A DNA stretch of 7,245 nt from an uncultured Bacteroidales bacterium. GTDB taxonomy: Bacteria; Bacteroidota; Bacteroidia; Bacteroidales; Muribaculaceae. Made by a program: the position numbers and the translations under genes. The notes beneath the pieces were generated by a model. The model had not been told where the DNA came from. It did no database searches and saw nothing but the letters and a program-made list of their open reading frames with translations. How positions within the stretch are numbered: position 1 is the stretch's first letter; every line of letters begins with the position of its first letter. Below are positions 1 through 5,132 of this stretch, piece by piece. The stretch covers positions 1 through 7,245 of the forward strand of contig USIY01000109.1 of the NCBI GenBank assembly GCA_900554845.1. Reading direction: 5' to 3'.

Positions 1-77
1 ATTACGACACGGCAAAATTATTCGAAATAATGAAGTTGAGATAAATTCATTATGTAGGCGTCTCAACGGCATAGGGC

Positions 78-122
78 AATCAGAGGAATCAGAGTGATCA
101 GAGCAATCAGAGCAATCTGGGG
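78..122 (+). repeat. Upstream 9-bp tandem repeat array, extragenic copy of the four-helix gene tail
   Basis: Five 9-bp units of the form (A/G)ATCAGAG(N) lie here, the last one degenerate (AATCTGGGG). Positions 88-113 are identical over 26 bp to 844-869 inside the four-helix-bundle gene, and 79-94 equals 814-829. Read in the matching frame the array gives N-Q-R-N-Q-S-D-Q-S-N-Q-S-N, the same as the protein tail. A TAG at 72-74 sits just before it in that frame, so it is not part of a visible gene. It could be the stump of an earlier gene copy or a dispersed repeat. The rest of 1-174 shows only a weak 7-bp inverted repeat (35-41 with 61-67) and no supportable gene. Confidence 0.9.
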
Positions 123-174
123 GAGAGCATACCATCTGAAATATAAGCAGATGTAGCTGAATTTTCTTGAGATA

Positions 175-206
175 TTTGCAAAGTCGGGATTTTATCCATA
201 ATTTTG
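175..206 (+). promoter_or_regulatory. Bacteroidales-type promoter for the four-helix-bundle gene
   Basis: TTTG at 175-178 and TAATTTTG at 199-206 are separated by 20 bp. This fits the Bacteroidota sigma-factor pattern of a -33 TTTG and a -7 TAnnTTTG. Transcription should start shortly after 206, leaving a leader of about 45-50 nt before the ATG at 261. The upstream repeat array would then lie outside the transcript. Confidence 0.65.
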
Positions 207-260
207 CAAAAGCGGCATTATAATGCCCATTGCGGAATAATAATATGTAATTTGTGAATT

Positions 261-899
261 ATGGCCAATCTTGATTTCATCGCGCCGACAGGTAAGTTCG
301 AGGATTGGAATGTCTACAAATTGTCTCTGATTATTGTGGATATTACCGATTTATTTGTCAAGACTTATTTCCCAAAATATGGCGATAGGACTGTTGATCA
401 GATGGTGCAGGCGGCCAGAAGCTGTAAGCAAAATATTGTGGAGGGGTCAGTAGCGGCCTCGACGTCACGTGAAACTGAACTTAAGCTCACTAACGTGGCA
501 AAAGCCAGTCTGGCGGAACTCAGTCAGGATTATCAGGATTATCTGAGACATAACGATCTGAAACGGTGGCCTGTGACTGATCCGCGTGTTTCGGAAATAA
601 GAAGATTTGCAAGAAGGCATGATAAGCCGGACATTTATGTGACCAAACTTCGGGAACGGAATCCGGAGGCTTTCTGTAATATTGCCTTGACGCTATGTCA
701 TCAGCTTGACTACATGCTCTATTGCGTCATGGAAAGAGCCAAAGCAATATTCCTTCAAAAAGGGGGTATCAAAGAAGAGATGTACCGGGCCAGGATAGCA
801 GTCCGGAACGAATATCAGAGGAATCAGAGCCATCAGAGCTATCATCAGAGTGATCAGAGCAATCAGAGCCATCCCAAAGACAACACAGGATCAGAGTAA
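261..899 (+). CDS. Four-helix-bundle (S23/IVP-like) protein with suffix domain and NQS-repeat tail
   Basis: The 212-residue protein resembles the four-helix-bundle family that includes proteins encoded in 23S rRNA intervening sequences and the Avd accessory protein of diversity-generating retroelements. It is of the longer Bacteroidota type with a C-terminal suffix domain. Residues ~10-95 carry the bundle, including the family-like stretches DQMVQAARSCKQNIVEGS and KLTNVAKASLAELSQDY. Residues ~100-180 form the suffix region. From about residue 184 the protein becomes a low-complexity Q-R-N-Q-S-H-Q-S-type tail encoded by 9-bp tandem repeats. The family's biochemical role is not established; nucleic-acid or protein binding has been proposed for relatives. 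No reverse transcriptase or rRNA is nearby. The start at 261 is supported by a well-spaced promoter. The family call is firm and the function is unknown. Confidence 0.88.
   Translation: MANLDFIAPTGKFEDWNVYKLSLIIVDITDLFVKTYFPKYGDRTVDQMVQAARSCKQNIVEGSVAASTSRETELKLTNVAKASLAELSQDYQDYLRHNDLKRWPVTDPRVSEIRRFARRHDKPDIYVTKLRERNPEAFCNIALTLCHQLDYMLYCVMERAKAIFLQKGGIKEEMYRARIAVRNEYQRNQSHQSYHQSDQSNQSHPKDNTGSE
813..869 (+). repeat. Intragenic 9-bp tandem repeats encoding the (N/H/D)-Q-S tail
   Basis: Six units of NATCAGAG(N) run in frame, interrupted by one extra TAT codon (840-842). A further isolated unit at 889-897 overlaps the TAA stop. Because the unit is three codons long, gain or loss of units keeps the reading frame, so tail length can vary without breaking the gene. 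Confidence 0.9.
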
Positions 900-922
900 T
901 TCCTGGCATAGACCGGCAGAGG

Positions 923-959
923 TCTCTGAAAGCTCTGATTCCTCTGATGGTCTCTGATC
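923..959 (-). repeat. Inverted copy of the 9-bp repeat downstream of the four-helix gene
   Basis: Four imperfect units of the same repeat lie on the opposite strand (complement CTCTGAT). Positions 932-948 are the exact reverse complement of 814-830 (17 bp), and 933-948 that of 79-94 (16 bp). An mRNA carrying both 814-830 and 932-948 could fold into a long hairpin with a ~100-nt loop that encloses the stop codon. Confidence 0.88.
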
Positions 960-1168
960 TTGATCGGACTCTTCAGGTTATCACAGAGTTTGATGTCAAC
1001 GGCAATCTACCCGAGTACAAATCCACAACTGTATTCGATGACTATGAAGATGCCGCCGACTATGTGGCAAAGATAAAGGAGAATCAGCTGTCAGTTAAGG
1101 TAGAGCATGATACGGTCAAAATCCGCTCCCGCTTCTCTCCATCCATTCTCCATTCAGGTTGGGCGTGA
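947..1168 (+). CDS. Small hypothetical protein, 73 aa, starting inside the inverted repeat
   Basis: I do not recognise this protein. It is acidic and soluble-looking, with no signal or membrane segment; residues ~14-50 (through TTVFDDYEDAADYVAKI) look like genuine coding sequence with helix-forming content. The ATG at 947 is the only canonical start after the in-frame TGA at 851-853. It lies within the inverted repeat 47 bp after the four-helix stop. No promoter of its own is evident, so it may be co-transcribed, or it may be the 3' part of a gene whose 5' end was replaced by the repeat. The last ~12 residues, ending HSGWA, are unremarkable. It could also be a fortuitous ORF. Confidence 0.45.
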   Translation: MVSDLDRTLQVITEFDVNGNLPEYKSTTVFDDYEDAADYVAKIKENQLSVKVEHDTVKIRSRFSPSILHSGWA

Positions 1169-1181
1169 ATAAAGTTGCGCT

Positions 1182-1272
1182 ATGCTCGTTTCAGAGCATG
1201 AAATTCTGAATTTCTAAGGTAACGGTGTTAAAGTCACCCGCAGTTATTGAAGTCGTTTAAATTAGTTTAAAC
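1182..1272. repeat. AT-rich intergenic segment with three small hairpins
   Basis: The gap between the small ORF and the LuxR-type gene, which converge here, holds three short inverted repeats: ATGCTC/GAGCAT (1182-1199, 6-nt loop), GAAATTC/GAATTTC (1200-1214) and GTTTAAA/TTTAAAC (1255-1272, 4-nt loop). Any of these may aid termination from either side, but none has a following T-tract, so no terminator is called. Confidence 0.35.
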
Positions 1273-1288
1273 AAATTCATTGGATATA

Positions 1289-2047
1289 TCACAATAATCC
1301 CATTGACTTGGCAATACGGCAGGCTTCGTGTGTGTTCTTCACTTGGAGCTTGCCGATTATTTCCTGGCGGTGACGGCTTACAGTGTGGATGCTGATGTTT
1401 AACTGTGCGGCGATTTCCGCACTTTTCAGTCCTGTGTCGATCATGGACAGAATCTGGCTTTCACGACTACTTAAGATTCTGTCGTTTCCTGAGGCCGTCA
1501 GCTCCTCTTTTAATCCGCTTACGGAATTTACGGCGTAACTCTTTCCCTTGAAATCGAAAGATAGGGGTCCATAAATGCAAATGGCATATCTTACGTCCTC
1601 TCCATTTTCATCAAATATATAATACATCCTGTGCAGTACGTCGTGAATGTTACCGTCGGTGAAACGAAAACGCAATTTGGAAACAAGATAATATTCAGAC
1701 TTTTTATTTTTGGGCAGATGTCTCAGATAATGAAAGAAGCGGAGTTCGGCAATATATTTTTCCTCCTGTTCATCGGCCGACATCAAAGAGAGGATTTTGC
1801 TTTCCCATATTGAGTTTTCTTGTTTATACTCTCCGATATCAAGATTGCGTGCGAAACCTCCGTCTATGATGTGGCTTTTACCGTCGGCCATATCGCTGAC
1901 CACGATCAGGACATTCTCAATGTTGGCCCAGAAACGCGCGTAAGCCAGCACATCCGACAACGGAATGCATTGCGGGGACTGCTTTTCGGACCGGAGCAAT
2001 TTGTCGAGTGTTTTTCTATTATCTCCAAAATGGTTATTTTTGACCAT
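1289..2047 (-). CDS. LuxR-family transcriptional regulator with N-terminal sensor region
   Basis: The 252-residue protein ends in a clear LuxR/GerE DNA-binding domain at residues ~191-252. It has the opening LSSRESQIL, a scaffold helix with KSAEIAAQLNIS, the recognition helix HTVSRHRQEI and the closing KLQVKNTHEA. Residues 1-185 have no HTH or phosphoacceptor pattern and look like a PAS-type or other small-molecule sensing region, as in many stand-alone Bacteroidota LuxR-type regulators. The gene is divergent from the acetyltransferase/DUF1349 pair across only 63 bp. Their promoters overlap, so it probably regulates that pair and itself. The ATG lies ~30 nt past its -7 box. The ligand is unknown. 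Confidence 0.88.
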   Translation of the reverse strand: MVKNNHFGDNRKTLDKLLRSEKQSPQCIPLSDVLAYARFWANIENVLIVVSDMADGKSHIIDGGFARNLDIGEYKQENSIWESKILSLMSADEQEEKYIAELRFFHYLRHLPKNKKSEYYLVSKLRFRFTDGNIHDVLHRMYYIFDENGEDVRYAICIYGPLSFDFKGKSYAVNSVSGLKEELTASGNDRILSSRESQILSMIDTGLKSAEIAAQLNISIHTVSRHRQEIIGKLQVKNTHEACRIAKSMGLL

Positions 2048-2077
2048 TGCCTATTATTTTTAAGCATGTTAACTTTG
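2047..2077 (+). promoter_or_regulatory. Promoter for acetyltransferase-DUF1349 operon
   Basis: TTG at 2047-2049, a 20-bp spacer and TAACTTTG at 2070-2077 match the Bacteroidota promoter pattern. The -33 element touches the start codon of the divergent LuxR-type gene. The leader to the ATG at 2111 would be about 27 nt. Confidence 0.65.
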
Positions 2078-2086
2078 CAAAGTTAA
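2069..2086. promoter_or_regulatory. Perfect 18-bp palindrome containing both -7 boxes
   Basis: TTAACTTTGCAAAGTTAA is its own reverse complement. Each half supplies a TAACTTTG -7 element, one per strand, so the two divergent promoters are fused back to back. A dimeric regulator could also read it as an operator, but the simpler reading is two abutting promoter cores. Confidence 0.8.
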
Positions 2087-2108
2087 TCAAACTAATGGTT
2101 ATATACAA
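2078..2108 (-). promoter_or_regulatory. Promoter for the LuxR-type regulator gene
   Basis: On the minus strand TTG (complement of 2106-2108), a 20-bp spacer and TAACTTTG (complement of 2078-2085) mirror the plus-strand promoter exactly in spacing. The leader before the ATG at 2047 is about 24 nt. Confidence 0.65.
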
Positions 2109-2110
2109 CG

Positions 2111-2680
2111 ATGACAGAAAAAGAAAAGATGCTCGCCGGAATGACATACGACGCCAACAATGACGCGGTTCTCATAGCCGAGCGTCTTCAGTGCAAGGAG
2201 TTATGCCGCGATTATAATGATCTGCGTCCCCGACAGACTGCGGAGCGGGAAGAATTGCTCCGTAAAATACTCGGTGAAGTAAAGGAAGAAATTCTTATTG
2301 AACAGCCTTTTTATTGCGATTATGGATACAATATTCGCGTAGGCAAGAATTTCTATGCGAATTTCAATCTTGTTATCCTTGACGAGGCTCCGGTGACTTT
2401 CGGCGACAATGTGTTTGTCGCTCCCAACTGCGGATTTTATACCGCCGGGCATTCCATAGCTGCTGAAGAACGCAACAAGGGACTGGAATACGCACGTCCT
2501 ATAACGGTAGGGGACAACGTGTGGATAGGTGCCGGAGTATCGGTGTTGCCTGGAGTCACGATAGGCGATAATTGCGTGATAGGCGCCGGCAGTGTAGTGG
2601 TGAAGGATATACCATCCAATTCCGTAGCAGTGGGAAATCCTTGCAAAGTGGTAAAAACAATCATAAACGATAATAAATGA
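2111..2680 (+). CDS. Sugar O-acetyltransferase, maltose/galactoside acetyltransferase (Maa/LacA/NodL) family
   Basis: The 189-residue enzyme should transfer acetyl from acetyl-CoA to a sugar or sugar-like hydroxyl in the cytoplasm. The N-terminal region (residues 1-55, beginning TEKEKMLAGMTYDANND) is the cap typical of Maa/LacA proteins. A left-handed beta-helix of hexapeptide repeats follows (residues ~65-178, e.g. ITVGDNVWIGAG, VTIGDNCVIGAG). The predicted catalytic histidine is His114 in TAGHS, close to His115 of LacA, and the C-terminal AVGNPCKVVK stretch is the usual CoA-site end. Length is normal for the family. It shares ATGA with the next gene and has its own promoter divergent from the LuxR-type regulator. 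The true acceptor cannot be read from sequence. Confidence 0.92.
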   Translation: MTEKEKMLAGMTYDANNDAVLIAERLQCKELCRDYNDLRPRQTAEREELLRKILGEVKEEILIEQPFYCDYGYNIRVGKNFYANFNLVILDEAPVTFGDNVFVAPNCGFYTAGHSIAAEERNKGLEYARPITVGDNVWIGAGVSVLPGVTIGDNCVIGAGSVVVKDIPSNSVAVGNPCKVVKTIINDNK

Positions 2681-3330
2681 AACTCAAACAGTTAATACTT
2701 GCATTTGCGCTTACGTCAATGCAGATGTCTGTGGCGCAGACTTTGGAGAAAATGAACTGGTTCAACGAACCAGAAAGTTGGCGCATCAACGGAGATACAT
2801 TGATTATGGACGTCACCCCCAACAGCGATTACTGGCGTATCTCTCATTACGGTTTCACAGTCGATGACGCGCCGTTCTATTATGCTGAGTATGGTGGTGA
2901 ATTCGAGGCCAAAGTGAAAATATCGGGCGATTACAAAGTGAGATTCGACCAGGCCGGAATGATGATTCGCCTTGACCATGAGAATTATATCAAAACCGGT
3001 ATTGAGTTTGTTGACGGAAAGTATAATCTCAGTACTGTCGTAACCCATAAGACTTCCGACTGGAGCGTCATAGCCCTCGACCGCCCCGTTGATTTTATCT
3101 GGATCAAGGCCGTGCGACGGCTGGATGCTGTAGAAATATTCTATTCTTTCGACAACGAGGAATATCACATGATGCGCAACGCATGGATCGAGGCAAATCA
3201 TCCGGTGAAGATAGGAATGTTCGCGGCATGTCCGGACGGTGATGGCTTCAAGGCATCATTCAGCGACTTTAAGGTGACGCATCTTCCTGACAAGGTGCGT
3301 AGCGAATGGCTGAAAAATAACGCGGAATAG
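2677..3330 (+). CDS. Secreted DUF1349 (concanavalin-like beta-sandwich) protein
   Basis: The 217-residue protein starts with a signal peptide (MKLKQLILAFALTSMQMSVAQ, probable cleavage near residue 20). One DUF1349 domain follows, residues ~24-208: the opening MNWFNEPESWRINGDTLIM, then DYWRISHYGF, DQAGMMIRLD and a closing IGMFAACPDGDGFKASFSDF. The fold is a concanavalin-A-like jelly roll, and members are often annotated as carbohydrate-binding-like, with no enzymatic activity established. The start codon overlaps the stop of the acetyltransferase gene (ATGA at 2677-2680), so translation is probably coupled. An exported beta-sandwich protein paired with a cytoplasmic sugar acetyltransferase hints at glycan handling; that link is inference. 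Confidence 0.87.
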   Translation: MKLKQLILAFALTSMQMSVAQTLEKMNWFNEPESWRINGDTLIMDVTPNSDYWRISHYGFTVDDAPFYYAEYGGEFEAKVKISGDYKVRFDQAGMMIRLDHENYIKTGIEFVDGKYNLSTVVTHKTSDWSVIALDRPVDFIWIKAVRRLDAVEIFYSFDNEEYHMMRNAWIEANHPVKIGMFAACPDGDGFKASFSDFKVTHLPDKVRSEWLKNNAE

Positions 3331-3468
3331 TCGCATTTGGCCGGATGGTGGCAATCCTATTTATACGTTGTTTAAGGCGTGTCGGGTGAGAACGAATGCT
3401 TCAGAAAGTATCGATGCCGTCCCATTCGACCAGATTTGACCGAACAAATCCATATTTGCCATTGATGC
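3331..3468. other. Downstream flank with no recognised gene
   Basis: No recognisable gene is present. A 33-codon open frame exists on the minus strand (3361-3462, ATG to TAA), but it matches nothing I know and has no promoter. The plus strand offers no terminator with a T-tract after the DUF1349 gene. It marks the beginning of the degraded region; 3469-3712 holds the HU-like remnant and an inverted repeat. Confidence 0.4.
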
Positions 3469-3591
3469 TTAACTTATACCAACTAATGAAGTATTCTTGT
3501 TGATGTTGCGAGCCGTCATCTCGGCGCGAGTCTTGATGATGAAGGATCCGAAGCCGGGGAGATACACGTGCAGTGAGAAATATGTGAAATA
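3469..3591 (-). pseudogene. Remnant of an HU/IHF-family DNA-binding protein
   Basis: The minus-strand translation contains VYLPGFGSFIIKTRAEMTAR followed by NINKNTSL. This resembles the HU beta-arm signature (PGFGSF..K.RA..T.RN...N) from the middle of the ~90-residue HU fold. The preceding residues (YFTYFSLH) could be the end of helix 2. The N-terminal helices, the rest of the beta arm and the C-terminal helix are missing; the frame stops soon after at TAA (3469-3471). The open frame extends back to an ATG at 3694-3696, but residues 1-35 do not look like HU. The match is one motif long, so a chance resemblance remains possible. Confidence 0.45.
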
Positions 3592-3635
3592 AAGTAATAA
3601 TCCGGTCGCCTGATCGGTCATAATCTTGTTATGTG

Positions 3636-3659
3636 CGGGTGATGAAACTTCATCACCCG
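3636..3659. repeat. 11-bp-arm inverted repeat, possible terminator
   Basis: CGGGTGATGAA (3636-3646) and TTCATCACCCG (3649-3659) are perfect complements around a 2-nt centre. As RNA this makes a strong hairpin with about a 10-bp stem and 4-nt loop. It lies ~54 bp past the stop of the NimA-like pseudogene, where a terminator for that minus-strand operon would be expected. No T-tract follows on either strand, so it could instead be an operator or a repeat remnant. Confidence 0.5.
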
Positions 3660-3712
3660 TACTGATTATGGACGTGATTTTCAAAATCGGACCCATAGAT
3701 TACGAATAACTT

Positions 3713-4041
3713 TCATTTCTCGGTTCTTGCCTGTGTCAATTCGATTGCCTCTTTGCCGGTGACGCAGTCGATGTCGATCCGGAGAATGCAGACCGTCTTG
3801 ATGAACCGGGCTATTTCCGCTTCAGGATCAATGCACGGGCTGTATTTGTCGCCCAACAATCGCAATGCCGCAATTGAATAAAGATCGCTGTTCCATCATA
3901 TACATAGTTTACAGGAACAGCATAGGGATAATCATCATCACCTGAAACCGCCATCACGCAATATTTGCCGTTCCTCAAAATCCTTTCCGTCTCTTCCGCG
4001 GAAAGTTGCTGCCTGAATCTTCGCATAGGTCGCGTCATCAT
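3713..4041 (-). pseudogene. NimA-like pyridoxamine 5'-phosphate oxidase family gene with internal deletion
   Basis: Two parts of a ~155-165-residue flavin-binding family protein (Pyridox_ox_2/nitroimidazole-resistance-like) are present in different frames. The first part, 4041-3880, begins MMTRPMRRFRQQLSAEE and reaches YPYAVPVNYVYDG. The second part, 3871-3716, begins AALRLLGDKYSP and continues through FIKTVCILRIDIDCVTGKEA to a TGA at 3713-3715. Family members have some 50-60 residues between these parts, including much of the flavin-binding barrel. Here only ~8 nt and a frame change separate them. Translation in the first frame would run into unrelated sequence and stop near 3811. The gene sits 31 bp after the acetyltransferase stop, in the same orientation and with a strong ribosome-binding site, so it was probably the second gene of an operon. 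It should be non-functional. Confidence 0.85.
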
Positions 4042-4048
4042 CCTAATA

Positions 4049-4054
4049 CTCCTT
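4049..4054 (-). promoter_or_regulatory. Shine-Dalgarno AAGGAG for the NimA-like gene
   Basis: AAGGAG on the minus strand lies 7 nt before the ATG ending at 4041. It fixes that start in preference to an upstream in-frame ATG (4083) that overlaps the acetyltransferase. Such a canonical site is less usual in Bacteroidota, which often initiate without one. Confidence 0.6.
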
Positions 4055-4072
4055 AATCTGGTTTTGACCGGC

Positions 4073-4723
4073 TTATCGTTCAATATTCTTTATGACTCGC
4101 GCAGGATTACCGGCTACCAGAGTAAACGGTGCGACATCCTTGGTGACCACACTCCCGGCACCAACAACTGCACCTTCACCGACAGATACCCCGGGAAGAA
4201 TGACGACATTGGCGGCAATCCAGACATTATTCCCGATAAAAATAGGATGAGAGCACATAATTCCATTGTTGCGCTCTTCAGGTTTGAGTGAATGAATCAC
4301 AGTGCAAAGACTTGTGTTGGGTCCGATAAACACATTGTCGCCTATGACGACATCAGCCTCGTCAAGAATCGTAAGATTGAAATTGCCGGTAAAATTATCA
4401 CCGATACTGATGTTTGACCCAAAGTCACAGCGAAATGGAGGATTTATAACGCAGTTTTTGCCAACGGTCTTGAAGATTCTATGAAGAATCTCTCGGCGCT
4501 TATCCTTACAGGATGGCGGTATTGAATTGAACTCGAAACACAGCTTTTCACATTCGTAAAGACACTTTCCTAATTCCAAGGTAAATCCATTAACCCATTC
4601 ACCTGATTTAAGGTCTTCAAGACACTCAGGAGTCTTCCCATTACCTGTCTTCGTTGAACTGCTATATGAGCTATCATTCACTTTTCCAGATATTAAGGAG
4701 TTGTCGGAATTTATGGTAGTCAT
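4073..4723 (-). CDS. Second sugar O-acetyltransferase, Maa/LacA/NodL family, with N-terminal extension
   Basis: This 216-residue hexapeptide acetyltransferase is a paralogue of the one at 2111. Residues ~33-90 form the N-terminal cap (LKSGEWVNGFTLELGKCLYE), and residues ~95-212 the left-handed beta-helix (ILDEADVVIGDNVFIGPN, PIFIGNNVWIAANVVILPGV). The predicted catalytic histidine is His144 in TVIHSL, and the C-terminal end is VAGNPARVIKNIE. Compared with typical members it has about 32 extra N-terminal residues rich in Ser, Thr, Asn and Gly with no signal sequence. No other Met is available before the core, so the extension appears real or is a 5' alteration. It lies upstream of the broken NimA-like gene on the same strand. 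Its substrate is unknown. Confidence 0.9.
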   Translation of the reverse strand: MTTINSDNSLISGKVNDSSYSSSTKTGNGKTPECLEDLKSGEWVNGFTLELGKCLYECEKLCFEFNSIPPSCKDKRREILHRIFKTVGKNCVINPPFRCDFGSNISIGDNFTGNFNLTILDEADVVIGDNVFIGPNTSLCTVIHSLKPEERNNGIMCSHPIFIGNNVWIAANVVILPGVSVGEGAVVGAGSVVTKDVAPFTLVAGNPARVIKNIER

Positions 4724-4778
4724 AATTTTGAATCGCTTTAGTTTATGTATGCCCTACATCTGATTTGTTTCTAAAATG

Positions 4779-4786
4779 CAAAGTTA
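4779..4786 (-). promoter_or_regulatory. -7 element for the second acetyltransferase
   Basis: The minus strand reads TAACTTTG here, in an 11-mer (TTAACTTTGCA, complement of 4777-4787) identical to half of the palindrome at 2069-2086. No TTG/TTTG is found about 20 bp upstream, so the promoter may be weak or activator-dependent. The leader is roughly 50 nt. Confidence 0.5.
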
Positions 4787-4813
4787 ATAAAAATCCAGGG
4801 ATTGTTGTTGGCT

Positions 4814-4927
4814 TTAATCCACTTGGAGCTCAATCTTCTTGATGATTCGTGCCGGATTGCCGGCTACAATGGTCATAGGCGGCACATCCTTTGTCACGAC
4901 AGAGTTGGCACCGACTATGCAGCCGTA
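4814..4927 (-). pseudogene. C-terminal fragment (37 aa) of a third hexapeptide acetyltransferase
   Basis: The minus-strand frame ending at the TAA in 4814-4816 encodes GCIVGANSVVTKDVPPMTIV then AGNPARIIKKIE. This is the last coil and C-terminal end of a Maa/NodL-type acetyltransferase. It aligns closely with the end of the intact gene at 4073 (AVVGAGSVVTKDVAPF, AGNPARVIKNIE), and the DNA is visibly similar too. The catalytic part is gone: similarity stops near 4927, where an AraC fragment on the other strand begins within a few bases. Confidence 0.85.
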
Positions 4928-4930
4928 GCA

Positions 4931-5062
4931 GAGCTTTCCACAACCGACATGACCGTCAGCGAACTATCATTCAGCATGGACTTTGACGAACTCACCGAAA
5001 TGTGTCGCTTCTTCCGTCGGATAGAAGGTGTCTCTCCCGGTCAATGGCGCGAAAAAACGTAG
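4931..5062 (+). pseudogene. C-terminal fragment (43 aa) of an AraC-family regulator
   Basis: The plus-strand frame ending at TAG (5060-5062) encodes LSTTDMTVSELSFSMDFDEL, then TEMCRFFRRIEGVSPGQWRE. This matches the second helix-turn-helix and the terminal FF+R..G.SP..(W/Y)R signature of AraC/XylS regulators. The sensing domain and first HTH are missing. Similarity begins about 4931, directly against the acetyltransferase fragment on the opposite strand. The two fragments look like the far ends of a divergent regulator-effector pair whose shared 5' region was deleted. The ATG at 4949 is internal to the motif, so no meaningful protein is expected. Confidence 0.8.
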
Positions 5063-5132
5063 CCGCAAAATAACTTACAGAGTGTTTGGATTTAAATCAA
5101 ATTAAGATTGAGAGGATTTTTTCTTTCCTCCG

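Noticed and set aside
78..122. CRISPR array
   Set aside because: Units are 9 bp, contiguous and without spacers; no cas gene is present.
261..899. Diversity-generating retroelement (four-helix protein as Avd)
   Set aside because: No reverse transcriptase, template/variable repeat pair or target gene is visible; the suffix-domain type is a different branch of the fold family.
261..899. 23S rRNA intervening-sequence protein inside an rRNA gene
   Set aside because: Flanking sequence is not rRNA; the gene has its own promoter and protein-coding neighbours.
2201..3201. Minus-strand open frames within 2201-2664 and 2716-3201
   Set aside because: They are antisense to the well-supported acetyltransferase and DUF1349 genes and resemble no known family.
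4036..4083. ATG at 4083 as start of the Nim-like gene
   Set aside because: It overlaps the acetyltransferase coding end; the AAGGAG at 4049-4054 and family N-terminus point to 4041.
3965..4484. Plus-strand open frames at 3965-4291 and 4302-4484
   Set aside because: They are antisense to the acetyltransferase and Nim-like sequences, which have clear family matches.
4802..5062. Single 86-aa plus-strand protein
   Set aside because: The first ~43 codons are antisense to an acetyltransferase fragment; only the last 43 codons are AraC-like.
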